A DNA stretch of 64,000 nt from an uncultured Planctomycetaceae bacterium (GTDB taxonomy: Bacteria; Planctomycetota; Planctomycetia; Pirellulales; UBA1268), in assembly GCA_903885565.1 (NCBI GenBank), contig CAISJI010000098.1:1-64000 (forward strand). Reading direction: 5' to 3'. The position numbers and the translations under genes were made by a program. Numbering within the stretch: position 1 is the first letter of the stretch; every line of letters begins with the position of its first letter. The notes below the pieces were generated by a model. The model saw only the letters and a list, made by a program, of their open reading frames with translations. It was not told where the DNA came from and made no database searches. This document shows, piece by piece, positions 10,138-19,510 of this stretch.

Positions 10138-11331
10138 TTACGAATGCTGGAAACGACGCCTGAGCAGGATCGCGACGAGCACGACGAAGAAACCGGCGTT
10201 GAGAAGCATGAGAACGATCTGCCAGGAGAACCATTGTCGCGTTGTCGGAGCTTCATGACTGGTTGCGAGAGAGGCAATCTGCTGCAGGCTCGATCGCGCA
10301 ACATCGCGCATCTGGTCCGTACAATCAAAACTCTGCTTCGAGTCGATGAACGCCTGAAAATACTCGCCTGCCCGCTCGTTCTCTCCGAGGTCATGCAGCA
10401 GAACTCCCAAGCTGAACTCATGTGATGCGCGGCGTGAATCAGCCGGAAATCGGTCAATTGCTTCCTCGCGATAGTGCACTGCTTCATCTAGTCTGCCGCA
10501 CAGGATGCTGGCGGCAGCGAGGTTCCCGTAGAGGTTTGGCGACCGACTTTCGGGGGGCATGGCACGATAGGTTCCCAGAAGGATCTCCCGGCTGGCGGAA
10601 TGATTCCCCACCGCGGCTGCGTCACCAGCAAGTCGCAGGAGTGCGGCCTCGATGCTGCCGGTATGGCCGGGCAGGCGGTCGACCAGAGCTCCAAGTGCGT
10701 CTCCAGCAAGAGTCCAATCCCCCTCCCCTCTGTAAGCTTCCGCGATCACGGCTGTCAGTTGAATCACACGCTCCGGATCTTCAGTGCGGGAAAGCTGTTC
10801 CTTGGCTGCTGCCAGCATGGCGACGAAATCGCCCATCGCCCGAGGCCGATCGATCAGTTCCGCTGCCGCATTTTGAACTCGGTCGCTCTTTGGGAAGCGG
10901 TCATAAATGACGCGGGATGCTTGCATCGACTCTCGGTGATCGCCAATGACGCGAAAAAAATCGGCTCTCAACTCCCAGACAAGAGCCTGAGCGGCAGGTG
11001 ATTCAACGCGACTCAATACGGAGTCAAACACTTTTGCCGCCGTTTCCCGTGAAGCGATCGGCATATCCCAAGACTGGTCACCCCAGACAGTGTCGTGGAT
11101 CTCCCTGATAACGAACAGATCTACCTCAGGAACAGTCTCCGCTGCCGCCGTTATCGCCCAAGCCGATGTGATCACCACGAAAGGCACATAGAAGAGCATT
11201 CGCAAGACCGTGGGGCCCGCCAGTCCTTGTCGCGAATCGTTTCCTTGAGAACCATAGACCTGAGCCATAGAAATCCTTCTCGAAGTCTTAAGGAGAGTTA
11301 ACAAGGATGCTCCGATGACGGTCCCGATCAC
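10138..11331 (-). CDS. TPR-like membrane-anchored hypothetical protein
   Basis: Repetitive helical composition and C-terminal TM segment IVLMLLNAGFFVVLVAILLRRRF. Confidence 0.55.
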   Translation of the reverse strand: MIGTVIGASLLTLLKTSRRISMAQVYGSQGNDSRQGLAGPTVLRMLFYVPFVVITSAWAITAAAETVPEVDLFVIREIHDTVWGDQSWDMPIASRETAAKVFDSVLSRVESPAAQALVWELRADFFRVIGDHRESMQASRVIYDRFPKSDRVQNAAAELIDRPRAMGDFVAMLAAAKEQLSRTEDPERVIQLTAVIAEAYRGEGDWTLAGDALGALVDRLPGHTGSIEAALLRLAGDAAAVGNHSASREILLGTYRAMPPESRSPNLYGNLAAASILCGRLDEAVHYREEAIDRFPADSRRASHEFSLGVLLHDLGENERAGEYFQAFIDSKQSFDCTDQMRDVARSSLQQIASLATSHEAPTTRQWFSWQIVLMLLNAGFFVVLVAILLRRRFQHS

Positions 11332-11340
11332 CAGTAGAAA

Positions 11341-13206
11341 TTATGGTGACGGCGGATCGGCGTCGACGCGCAGGATGTGGATCGAATAGCCAACGCGATC
11401 GACCTCAGGGAGCGTTCTGAATCGGCTCGAGGCTGTGCCATCGCCGCCGGTTCCCTCGTCGTACGATCCGGCCAGCAGCGTGGCGCTGACAGCATACCAG
11501 CCCGGCGGCAACGGTTCGCCGGCATTGCCGGCTGTGATCAGCCCGGAAACTTTCTCGCCCTCCACGCCCGCCAGCCCAGGCTCGCAGGGGCCGAAATAGG
11601 CAATGTGCAGCGGCTTTGCCTCAGGGTGGGCGAGCTGCCATTGCCGCAGAAAGAGCAGGTCTTGCCCCCAGTCGAGATTGCTGTGGATGAGGTGGCGGAT
11701 ACCGCCGGCGGGGCCACCAGCCAGTTCGTTGAAGTAGGAGAGATTGTGGGGAAACGAAAACTGCGGCTGCACCATCGCCCACACCAGCGCCGCCCCGGCT
11801 GCGACAGCAAGCCGGCCGTCTCCACTGGTCAATTGCGCTGGCGGAAGGGGCCAGATGGCGGGAGTGAGCCTGCCGATCCAGATAAAAAAGAAAGGCAGAA
11901 TCGGCAGCACATACCGCACATGCTCATTGAGGCCCGTCTGCAGGCTCACAAATCCGAGGATCACCAGCGCCGGAGTGAGCAGCACCACTTCGTCCCGCCT
12001 GGCGGCCGGCCCTCTGCGCCAAAATCCCGCCAGCGCAGCCAGCCCGAGCAGGCACCACGTTCCCAGCGGCAGCTTGCAGCCCAAGCCGTAGAGATAGTAA
12101 TACCACCAGCCCGTTTTCTGCCAGCGGCCTCCCAGATAAAACCAGTGGTGATACTGCTCGAAATCGCGGCGCTGCAGATCGATGCCCAGGACGTAATGTT
12201 CAGGAAGCGGCACCGGAACATGCCCCAGCCACGTGCCGGCAAACCGGTTGCCGCCGGCTTGGGTGTGCTGGTTTTCATCGCGAGGGCCGGTGAGGGCGCT
12301 ACTTACAAAGCGGAATTCTCCGAGTGGCTTGCCGGTTCCCTCGTAGCCATACCCCAGATTCACGACATAGATCGCCAGCACCGTGCGGACGACGAGCATC
12401 GCCCCCTCCCGCCCCCACCGTCGGCGGTTCATCTGCTGCCGCTCTGCCCAGCGATAGCCGGCCCACATCACAAACCAAAGCGGGTAGAAAATCACGAGCG
12501 TGGTTTTGGTGAGTTCGGCGATTCCCAACACAGCGCCGCTGATCAAGGCCGATTCCCACGTCGGATTTTTGAGCCACAGCCAAAAGGAGTAGCAGGCGGC
12601 CACTGCCAAACTGGTGGAGGCCATGTCGGAGGTGATCAGGTGGCCGGCAGCGCCGATATTGGGGCAGGTGCACCACAGGCCAAGCGCCACCAGTCCCGCC
12701 GGCCAGCCGTAGAGCGCGCCTGCCCAGCGGTAGCAGACCCACCCTCCCAGCAGGGCAAAGGGGATGCAGGCCCAGCGGGCCAGCGTGATCAGCCAGAACG
12801 TGCGCTCGCCATTGGCCCGGCAGAACGCAGCCCCCAGCCCCATTTCCGGCCGCGCTCCCGGCCCCGAGTAGAAATCTTTCCAGTCGGTTTTGCAGCCGGC
12901 AAGCAGCACCGGTGCCGCTGCCACCATCCGCACCAGCGGCGGATTGACCGCATACACATCAAACCGGTTGAAGTGCCAATAGCTGATCCCCGCCACGAGG
13001 TGCGCCGGTTCATTGAGGGTGGGACTGTCAACCTGCGCCGCAATTGCCAGCAGGACTGTCTGGAGCAGAAGCAGACCGGCCGCCAGCCAGGGGGCAAACC
13101 GCGGCGCGGGGCGCAGCGAGCCCATGGCAGGCTGGGCGGCAGCATCAACAGTTTGCCGCTCCGGAGCAGCCGGACCATCCTGAGCAGCAGGGGGAGTGGG
13201 ATTCAT
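11341..13206 (-). CDS. Glycosyltransferase family 39-like membrane protein
   Basis: Multiple TM helices; ARPEMGLGAAFC, LNEHVRYVLPILPFFFIWIG, LIHSNLDWGQDLLFLRQW. Confidence 0.7.
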   Translation of the reverse strand: MNPTPPAAQDGPAAPERQTVDAAAQPAMGSLRPAPRFAPWLAAGLLLLQTVLLAIAAQVDSPTLNEPAHLVAGISYWHFNRFDVYAVNPPLVRMVAAAPVLLAGCKTDWKDFYSGPGARPEMGLGAAFCRANGERTFWLITLARWACIPFALLGGWVCYRWAGALYGWPAGLVALGLWCTCPNIGAAGHLITSDMASTSLAVAACYSFWLWLKNPTWESALISGAVLGIAELTKTTLVIFYPLWFVMWAGYRWAERQQMNRRRWGREGAMLVVRTVLAIYVVNLGYGYEGTGKPLGEFRFVSSALTGPRDENQHTQAGGNRFAGTWLGHVPVPLPEHYVLGIDLQRRDFEQYHHWFYLGGRWQKTGWWYYYLYGLGCKLPLGTWCLLGLAALAGFWRRGPAARRDEVVLLTPALVILGFVSLQTGLNEHVRYVLPILPFFFIWIGRLTPAIWPLPPAQLTSGDGRLAVAAGAALVWAMVQPQFSFPHNLSYFNELAGGPAGGIRHLIHSNLDWGQDLLFLRQWQLAHPEAKPLHIAYFGPCEPGLAGVEGEKVSGLITAGNAGEPLPPGWYAVSATLLAGSYDEGTGGDGTASSRFRTLPEVDRVGYSIHILRVDADPPSP

Positions 13207-13239
13207 CGCAGTCGGTTCTCGTGGGGATGCGGCAGATAC

Positions 13240-14103
13240 TTATGGTTTGGCGGGAGCCTGGGCCGCTGCGGTCGCTGGTAGCTGTTGGCTCCACAGCCAG
13301 TTGAGGAGTGCGGGGTTCTGGTAGACGTCGTCCCAGACGTTGTGTTGGCCCTCGGGATCGATCGTCAACTGGGGCGTGCCCCCCGCATCGCGGATCGCGT
13401 CGACCATTGTGATCGATTCAGAAACCAGCACCGCCTGATCGTGCTGCCCATGGAAGGCCCAGACGGGCATCCCTACGAATTGAGCCGCCTGAGCCGTTTC
13501 GCCACCGCCGCAGATCGGCACGATCGCCGCAAACCGCCCGGGATTGAGTGCGGCTGTCCGCCATGTGCCTGAGCCCCCCATGCTGTAGCCAGTGAGGGAG
13601 ATCCGGCGGGGGTCGATATTGAATTGACGCTTGAGATAATCGATGACCGCCATCACCTTGGCTGCATCCCAGATGTGGTCCGGCGGGCACTGTGGCGAGG
13701 CCACCACAGCTGGCGGGTGGAGGCCATTGTCAATCTGACGGGGCAGGCTCTCGCGGCGCACAATTGCCAGATCGGTTCCCCGCTCACCGGCGCCATGCAG
13801 ATGCACCACCAGCGGCTGCGCCGGCCCGCTGGCAGAATAGCCAGCGGGCAGAAAGAGGAGCATTCGATAGGGGAGCGTGCCGTCTGCGAGCCGCGAGTCG
13901 CCAGCCGCGGGAAACTCTCCCTGATATCCCGGACGCGGGCGCAGCCACCAAGCAATAGCCGACGGGACAAGCAACTGTGCGACGAGCGTCCCCGCGGCCA
14001 GCAGCAGGGTGAATTCCAGCAGACCGTACTTCAGCAGTCTACAGAGGGGGCGCACGGGGGGCGGAGGTGGCTGCATGGGAGGCACGTATCGAGCTTGTGG
14101 CAT
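13240..14103 (-). CDS. Alpha/beta hydrolase (esterase/phospholipase-like)
   Basis: LVVHLHGAGERG, ISLTGYSMGGSGTW, VWAFHGQHDQAV. Confidence 0.75.
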   Translation of the reverse strand: MPQARYVPPMQPPPPPVRPLCRLLKYGLLEFTLLLAAGTLVAQLLVPSAIAWWLRPRPGYQGEFPAAGDSRLADGTLPYRMLLFLPAGYSASGPAQPLVVHLHGAGERGTDLAIVRRESLPRQIDNGLHPPAVVASPQCPPDHIWDAAKVMAVIDYLKRQFNIDPRRISLTGYSMGGSGTWRTAALNPGRFAAIVPICGGGETAQAAQFVGMPVWAFHGQHDQAVLVSESITMVDAIRDAGGTPQLTIDPEGQHNVWDDVYQNPALLNWLWSQQLPATAAAQAPAKP

Positions 14104-14166
14104 GGCCGTGGCCGGCAGGCAGCGGAAGAGAGTATCGGCAGAGGTTTTGGCGGAATGCAGGTGAGG

Positions 14167-14637
14167 TTAGCGGTCGGCCTGGGTGCGCATCCTGACTTGC
14201 GCCTGTGTGCGGGCCACAGCGCGCAGTTCGCAGATGTATTGCCCTGCGGTGGGAATCGTGACGCTGAATTCCTGGGCATTCTTGCCGGAGATCGTGTCGA
14301 GCCAGCGTGGATTCGGTTGCGGTTCGAGGGCCGTGCGATACTCTCGGGCCCCGATCTCCATTGCCCGCCAGGTGACGTCGCCGAATTTCAGAAAATAGGT
14401 GCCCGGCTCGAGCAGCAGCGTGCAGACATAGGTTTGCTGGCCGACAAACGTCATCCGGTTGCGGTCGTCGCAGATGGCTCGACTGGCCGCGGCATCGGAA
14501 TCGAGGAACGTGCCGCGGACAAAAATATCGCAGCCATAGGGGCGCGCGCGGCCGGGAGGCGGCGGATCGCAGCCCAGCACTGCCGCGAGTACAAGCAGGA
14601 GCAGCAGACGAGGGGCAATACAGCGGGGGCGTTTCAT
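14167..14637 (-). CDS. Lipoprotein, hypothetical
   Basis: MKRPRCIAPRLLLLLVLAAVLGC lipobox. ATG overlaps the upstream stop (ATGA at 14634-14637). Start trimmed relative to the track ORF. Confidence 0.6.
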   Translation of the reverse strand: MKRPRCIAPRLLLLLVLAAVLGCDPPPPGRARPYGCDIFVRGTFLDSDAAASRAICDDRNRMTFVGQQTYVCTLLLEPGTYFLKFGDVTWRAMEIGAREYRTALEPQPNPRWLDTISGKNAQEFSVTIPTAGQYICELRAVARTQAQVRMRTQADR

Positions 14638-15587
14638 TGTGCTCTTCTCCGGCGAGACAATTCCTGTTTGATGGCGATTCCGACCACGAGCAGGACGGTC
14701 GCTCCCGCAGCCACCATTTTCCAATCGATAGGCTTGAGCCCCGGCGGCACCAGTCGGTTGGGCCCGCCGCGCCGCTGCCAGAGCAGCCACTCCAAGAGGC
14801 CATGGTTGCGAAATGCAGCGGTCCAGCAGTCGTGGGCGCCCGAATCGATCTCCGTCAGGCTGACGCTGCCCCCTGCTGCTTTGAGCGCAGCAACTGTGTC
14901 GCGCACGCTTTGCGGCGAGAGGCTGTCGTCGGCCCGGGAATGAAAGGCCCACACCGGCAGGTGTGTCAGCGGGGCGATCCGCTGGGGATCGGTACCATAG
15001 CCACTGCCTGCCAACGGCGCGGCCGCAGCGAAGAGATCGGGCCGCCGCGCCAGCATCTCCCAGCAGGCACTGCCCCCGGCCGAGAGGCCGGAGAGATAGA
15101 CCCGCTCGGGATCGATCGGCTCGGTGCGCAGAAGGTGGTCTACAAGATCCAGACAGACAGCCGCCGGATCGTCGCCGGCGGCAGCGGCCTGATTGTCAGT
15201 CCAGCCGGTGGCATCGGCTGGCAATTGCATGACAACGCAAAAAAATGGGGGGCCGAGCTGCCCGGTTGGCTTGTCAAACATCATCTGCAGGTGCCGCAAC
15301 TGCGCGTAGTTATTATCCCCTTTCTCGCCGAAGCCGTGCATCCACACCAGCAGCGGCCAAGCTCGCTGCCCCCCCTTCGGCCGCAGCAGCCGATAGGGAA
15401 TCTCCTGATCCTGATAGCGGCCCCGAGGACAATGGAAAGAGTGCGGCTCGAAGAGGTCGACAAGATACGCGGGCACGATCCCACCAACCCATCCGCCGTT
15501 GCTCTGCGGCGCGGCGGGAGCGAGCTTGTCGAGAGCGGGAGACTGCCCATAGCTGGTGGCAGGAATTGCCAGGGAGCAGGCGATCAT
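14634..15587 (-). CDS. Alpha/beta hydrolase (PHB depolymerase/esterase-like) with C-terminal TM
   Basis: PLLVWMHGFGEKGDN, VYLSGLSAGGSACWEM, VWAFHSRADDSL. The longer track ORF reads through a Family B repeat. Confidence 0.72.
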   Translation of the reverse strand: MIACSLAIPATSYGQSPALDKLAPAAPQSNGGWVGGIVPAYLVDLFEPHSFHCPRGRYQDQEIPYRLLRPKGGQRAWPLLVWMHGFGEKGDNNYAQLRHLQMMFDKPTGQLGPPFFCVVMQLPADATGWTDNQAAAAGDDPAAVCLDLVDHLLRTEPIDPERVYLSGLSAGGSACWEMLARRPDLFAAAAPLAGSGYGTDPQRIAPLTHLPVWAFHSRADDSLSPQSVRDTVAALKAAGGSVSLTEIDSGAHDCWTAAFRNHGLLEWLLWQRRGGPNRLVPPGLKPIDWKMVAAGATVLLVVGIAIKQELSRRRRAQ

Positions 15588-15652
15588 CGTGATGGTGATC
15601 CAGCAGATGTCTCCCAGTGCTGCCCTCCTCCACGGCCAAGAGGTTTTGCTGG

Positions 15653-15775
15653 CTGGCTGTGAAAAAAGCCCTCCATGGGCTTTTTCCACGAAGTCGACTG
15701 GTGAAAAAGCCGAGGTTTTCCACAGTCGATGGGCATCGCATCCAGCGCAGCAGAACTTTTTCCACAGCCTGCCAG
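15653..15775. repeat. Family B multi-hairpin intergenic repeat, copy B2
   Basis: ctggctgtgaaaaaagccctccatgggctttttccacgaagtcgactggtgaaaaagccgaggttttccacagtcgatgggcatcgcatccagcg...tccacagcctgccag. Confidence 0.85.
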
Positions 15776-15795
15776 GAAAGCTGCTTCGGAATGGA

Positions 15796-16818
15796 TTATT
15801 TGGGGAGTTCGGTGGCTTTGCCATCTGCTCGGTTGCCGAGGTCGCGGTGGGTTTGGGCATCGATGTCGTAGGAGTAGCTGTGCGTCGAGCCATCGCACAT
15901 CACCGCCTGCCAAACCGAGGGGTGAGCGCTGCCGAAGGAATTGGTGGTGTTGGCGTAGTTCTGATCGTTGTCGGGGGTCAGGAACGTGGAGCGGCAGGTG
16001 TCGTTATCACTCCCGGTGTACACGCTTTCGTTGTCGCCTGCGTCGGCGGTGGGATCAGACTGGCCGCTGAAGATATATTTTTCCCCCAGCAGATATGTTT
16101 TGGTAAGGCCGTCGCTGATCTGGGGAAATGTCGTCTGGCTGTGGCCGTAGATCACCCCGGTGAACGGGGGCTGGATGGTGGGCCAAGCAAATTCATCGCT
16201 GTCCCCTTCCTCGAGCGAGGTGGGGCCGCCCCACGGAGGCCGGTAGGAACGGCTGAATTCGGCGTCGAAGGTATCTCCGGCATTCGCTGCATAGTCGCTT
16301 TTGGCCCCCATCTCGAGAGGCTGCGTGAGCGGGCCGCCGAGCGTGAATGGGGTTTGCCATTTGGTGTAGGGCCCGACTCCCTCAGCGCGTCGTGAGGGGC
16401 ACAAAAGCAGCGGCAGGGGCGTTTTTACGCGGGCCACCAGGGCCAGCGTGCGGTCCGTTCCGGTGAGCCCCAGCCCCATGCTTCGTAGCGCCGGTTCCTC
16501 GATGTAATCAAGGATGCTAAACACCCAGCTGCCCGGCTGTTTGAGCCCCGTGCTGCGTTCCGGCTCGCCGATCCAGGTGAAATGCCAGCCCCCGGATGGC
16601 AGGCGCCGCGTAGCCGATTCATGGCTGAGCACCCCGACTCCCAATTGCCGCAGCCGATTCCCGCAGGCGGCCCGGCGGGCCGCTTCACGTGCCGCTTGCA
16701 CTGCCGGCAAGAGCATCTGCAGCAGCAACCCAATAATGCCAATCACAATCAGCAGTTCAATCAGCGTGAACGCGGCCGGCGCACCACGCCGGCGGTGGAA
16801 AGGAATCGGAAGTGCCAT
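15796..16818 (-). CDS. DUF1559 prepilin-like protein
   Basis: AFTLIELLIVIGIIGLLLQMLLPAVQAAREAARRAAC at the N-terminus; C-terminal H-X9-type FGSAHPSVWQAVMCDGSTHSYSYDI. Confidence 0.92.
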   Translation of the reverse strand: MALPIPFHRRRGAPAAFTLIELLIVIGIIGLLLQMLLPAVQAAREAARRAACGNRLRQLGVGVLSHESATRRLPSGGWHFTWIGEPERSTGLKQPGSWVFSILDYIEEPALRSMGLGLTGTDRTLALVARVKTPLPLLLCPSRRAEGVGPYTKWQTPFTLGGPLTQPLEMGAKSDYAANAGDTFDAEFSRSYRPPWGGPTSLEEGDSDEFAWPTIQPPFTGVIYGHSQTTFPQISDGLTKTYLLGEKYIFSGQSDPTADAGDNESVYTGSDNDTCRSTFLTPDNDQNYANTTNSFGSAHPSVWQAVMCDGSTHSYSYDIDAQTHRDLGNRADGKATELPK

Positions 16819-16875
16819 GGAAATGATCCCGGTGGGGGCAAAAGCGCGCGGCGGCTGAACCAGAACCTGACCGAC

Positions 16876-17229
16876 TCAAATACGGTGGCGATACCTCTCG
16901 GCGATTTCGTGGGCGAGTTCGCGTTCCTGCTCCTTTTCCAGTTCAAGCTGCCGTTGTCGCCAAGCTCGCCGCCTCGTTGCGCGGAAGGTAGCCCAGTCGT
17001 TGGCCCATTCGGGGCCATAGCGGAAGCCAACCAGCACCGCGACAACAGCGAGGTTCGCGAGAAACCAGGCTGTTCGAGACCACGTTCGCATGTCCAGCGC
17101 CGCCAGCAGCCAAACGCCGAGTTCTGGCACAAGTTGCCCGGCCAGCGAGAGCAGCGTGGCCAACAGCAGCAGTTCCAGCCAGGGGATATGCGAGAAGATC
17201 CGGCGCATCGGGAAAGGTCCTCCGACCAA
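16876..17229 (-). CDS. Small membrane protein, hypothetical
   Basis: Two TM stretches followed by a charged coiled-coil-like C-terminus. Confidence 0.45.
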   Translation of the reverse strand: MVGGPFPMRRIFSHIPWLELLLLATLLSLAGQLVPELGVWLLAALDMRTWSRTAWFLANLAVVAVLVGFRYGPEWANDWATFRATRRRAWRQRQLELEKEQERELAHEIAERYRHRI

Positions 17230-17416
17230 ATATCCGTCATGTCAGGAAGGCTGACGCGGTATGTCGTGTACAGCTCGAAGAAATGCAAACCAAGGTGCCG
17301 CCCAACCTGCGTAAAGGCAACCCAAAAGCGCGTCTCGACGTATCATGTGATGATCAAGCATTGCAGCATAGCCACCCCCCTCTTCCGCCCTGTATGATAC
17401 TCCTCAGGGGAATCGC

Positions 17417-18154
17417 GTGCAATCAATTTCCGGCGAACAAAGCGGCGCTTTTTTCTACCGGATCTCGGTCGTGATTCCGGCTTTCAACGAGGCTGCCACG
17501 CTCAGTGAGGTGATCGCCCGTCTGGAGCGGCTGCAGGGGGCGGTGGAGATTGTGATCGTCAACGACGGCTCCGACGATGGCACCGCCAAGATCCTTGAGG
17601 CGGCCCGCCCCACGCGGCCGTTGGTGGTGCTCCATCATCCGACCAACTGCGGGAAGGGGGCGGCCCTGCGCACCGGCTTTGCTGCGGCCCGGGGACGCGT
17701 GGTCGTGGTGCAGGACGCAGATCTGGAATACGACCCGCTGGAGATTGAGCGGCTCGTCAGCCCGATCGAACGCGGCGCGGCAGACGTCGTGTACGGCAGT
17801 CGATTTCTCCACAACAGTCGGCAAGCCAATGGCCCGGTCCATCGGTTCTCGAACTGGTGTCTGACCGCGCTCTCCAATCTGGCTACGGGCCTGCAGCTGA
17901 CCGACATGGAGACCTGCCAAAAGGCCTTCCGTCGCGAGGTGCTCGCGGGGCTGGAGCTGCGTGAGAACGGGTTTGCGATTGAGCCGGAGATCACCGCGCA
18001 GGTGGCCCGCGGGGGGTGGCGGGTGGTGGAAATTCCCGTTTCCTATGCGGGGCGGACCAAGGCGTCTGGAAAGAAGATCACAATCGGCGACGGCCTGAGG
18101 GCGGTAGCAACCATTCTCAGGCAGTGGTGGAAACGCGAGCAGCATCTGGGATAG
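17417..18154 (+). CDS. Family 2 glycosyltransferase
   Basis: ISVVIPAFNEAATLSEVIARLERL, IVNDGSDDGT, VVQDADLEYDP. Confidence 0.9.
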   Translation: MQSISGEQSGAFFYRISVVIPAFNEAATLSEVIARLERLQGAVEIVIVNDGSDDGTAKILEAARPTRPLVVLHHPTNCGKGAALRTGFAAARGRVVVVQDADLEYDPLEIERLVSPIERGAADVVYGSRFLHNSRQANGPVHRFSNWCLTALSNLATGLQLTDMETCQKAFRREVLAGLELRENGFAIEPEITAQVARGGWRVVEIPVSYAGRTKASGKKITIGDGLRAVATILRQWWKREQHLG

Positions 18155-18180
18155 CCGAAGCGAATGCTGCCTCCATACAC

Positions 18181-18254
18181 CGGTGGCTGAAGGCGGAGGG
18201 CTCGACGAACGGTTGAGGAGCGCCAGCGACGAAACTTTTGCCGGCCCGCAGCCG
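18181..18254 (+). repeat. Family A hairpin repeat, copy 1
   Basis: gctgaaggcggagggctcgacgaacggttgaggagcgccagcgacgaaacttttgccggcccgcagccg; convergent gap 18154/18362. Confidence 0.8.
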
Positions 18255-18361
18255 ACCCTCCATGGACGTCGGATTTCCATTGGGAAAATCACAAAAAAAC
18301 CCAAGGCTGTTGGGGGTGGCTCTCCTGCCTTCAGCGGCAAACCGCATGAATCCAGAGCCAG

Positions 18362-19510
18362 TCAGGGGGCGGCGGTGATGGCGACGGCGATGCAGGGAAC
18401 GACTGCAGAAAAGGGCCTGCCGTCGACAGTGCCCGAGAGTTCGAGATCAAACTGCCGCAGGTCGGCAGGGGGTTCGCTCGTAGCGAACGTCACGTCGAGC
18501 ACAACCGCCGACTTTCCTGCGAAGCAGGCATGGCTCGCCCCCGCCCAGGCCGGGGCTGTAACCCGCTCGATCGTCACAGCCCGGGGCTCCCCGCGCGCGG
18601 CGATATCGAAGCGGAGTGTCTTGGTTTTCCCCGGCATGAGCATGCCGACAAACCCCGTGGGGGGATGGATTGTCACTCCCCCCACCACCCTGCCCCGCAC
18701 CGGCACCTCATACACCACATCCCGTCCCCGGTAGCCCGCCACCTCAACGCGCACAATCCCCTGAATCTCGCGGGCCACCTCCGGCGCTGCGAGGGCGCAG
18801 GAGATCGTGTATCGGCCGGGCCTGTCCGGGCTTTCAGCCACGCGCACCGCGAGCCCTTCGATGCCACTGCGGGCACTCACTCCAGTGATCAGATTGCTCG
18901 CGGGAATCTCGATCGAAATCTCGCCGGCTGCGGTGGAGGCCAGCGGCACCTCGCCCAAGTCGAGCGGCGCGCCCTGCAGCCGGATCGACTCGGCGTGGTC
19001 GATCTTGATCTCCTTATCGGCAGTGATTGTCTTGCCATCGGCGAGGGTGATAACGATCGGGAACTGCAGATCGATCGCTGCACTGTGGGAAGAATCGTAA
19101 ACAATCTCGACCGTGGTTGTTTCGCCCTGCCCGATCGTCTTCGGCTGAAACGACGCCGTCCGGCAGGCACAGCCGGTGGAGATCGACGCGATCTCAAGGG
19201 GCCGGCCGGTGGCGTTGACGAGCCCACAGGCGATGCTGCGGATTTCACCGAGTTCAACCTCAAAGGGCTTGTCGACGCCGATAGCTCTGATGCCGCCAGT
19301 GGCCCCGGCCCCCGACGGCTCGCGAGCCGCTGACGCCACTGACGCCACTGACGCCACTGACGCCACTGACGCCACTGACGCCACTGACGCCACTGACGCC
19401 GCAGGGGCCGCAGCGCCTGGCGAGCCCGTCCACGCTCTGGCCACAAGCAGCAAAGCGAGTACCGCCGCGCCTGAGATGAGCAAGAGCCGTTCTTTGGTGA
19501 TTGGCCTCAT
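18362..19510 (-). CDS. DUF1573 protein, membrane-anchored
   Basis: N-terminal TM, then an (ASV)n linker, then ISTGCACRTASFQPKTIGQGETTTVEIVYD typical of DUF1573. Start at MRPITKERLLL (ATGA overlap). Confidence 0.75.
   Translation of the reverse strand: MRPITKERLLLISGAAVLALLLVARAWTGSPGAAAPAASVASVASVASVASVASVASVASAAREPSGAGATGGIRAIGVDKPFEVELGEIRSIACGLVNATGRPLEIASISTGCACRTASFQPKTIGQGETTTVEIVYDSSHSAAIDLQFPIVITLADGKTITADKEIKIDHAESIRLQGAPLDLGEVPLASTAAGEISIEIPASNLITGVSARSGIEGLAVRVAESPDRPGRYTISCALAAPEVAREIQGIVRVEVAGYRGRDVVYEVPVRGRVVGGVTIHPPTGFVGMLMPGKTKTLRFDIAARGEPRAVTIERVTAPAWAGASHACFAGKSAVVLDVTFATSEPPADLRQFDLELSGTVDGRPFSAVVPCIAVAITAAP
19330..19401. repeat. 9-bp tandem repeat (ctgacgcca x7 plus ctgacgccg) coding (ASV)n
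   Basis: Direct reading of the sequence. Confidence 0.95.

Noticed and set aside
11377-13281. 634-aa plus-strand ORF opposite the glycosyltransferase gene
   Set aside because: Antisense of a convincing multi-TM GT39-like CDS; low-complexity R/Q/H/P-rich translation typical of GC-rich shadow ORFs.
15588-15893. N-terminal extension of the esterase ORF (MARRTATPTT...)
   Set aside because: Translation of Family B repeat B2 and DUF1559 3' sequence; a plausible start with signal segment lies at 15587.
19330-19401. Possible CRISPR array
   Set aside because: Units are 9 bp, contiguous, without spacers, and lie in a coding linker. No cas genes in the window.
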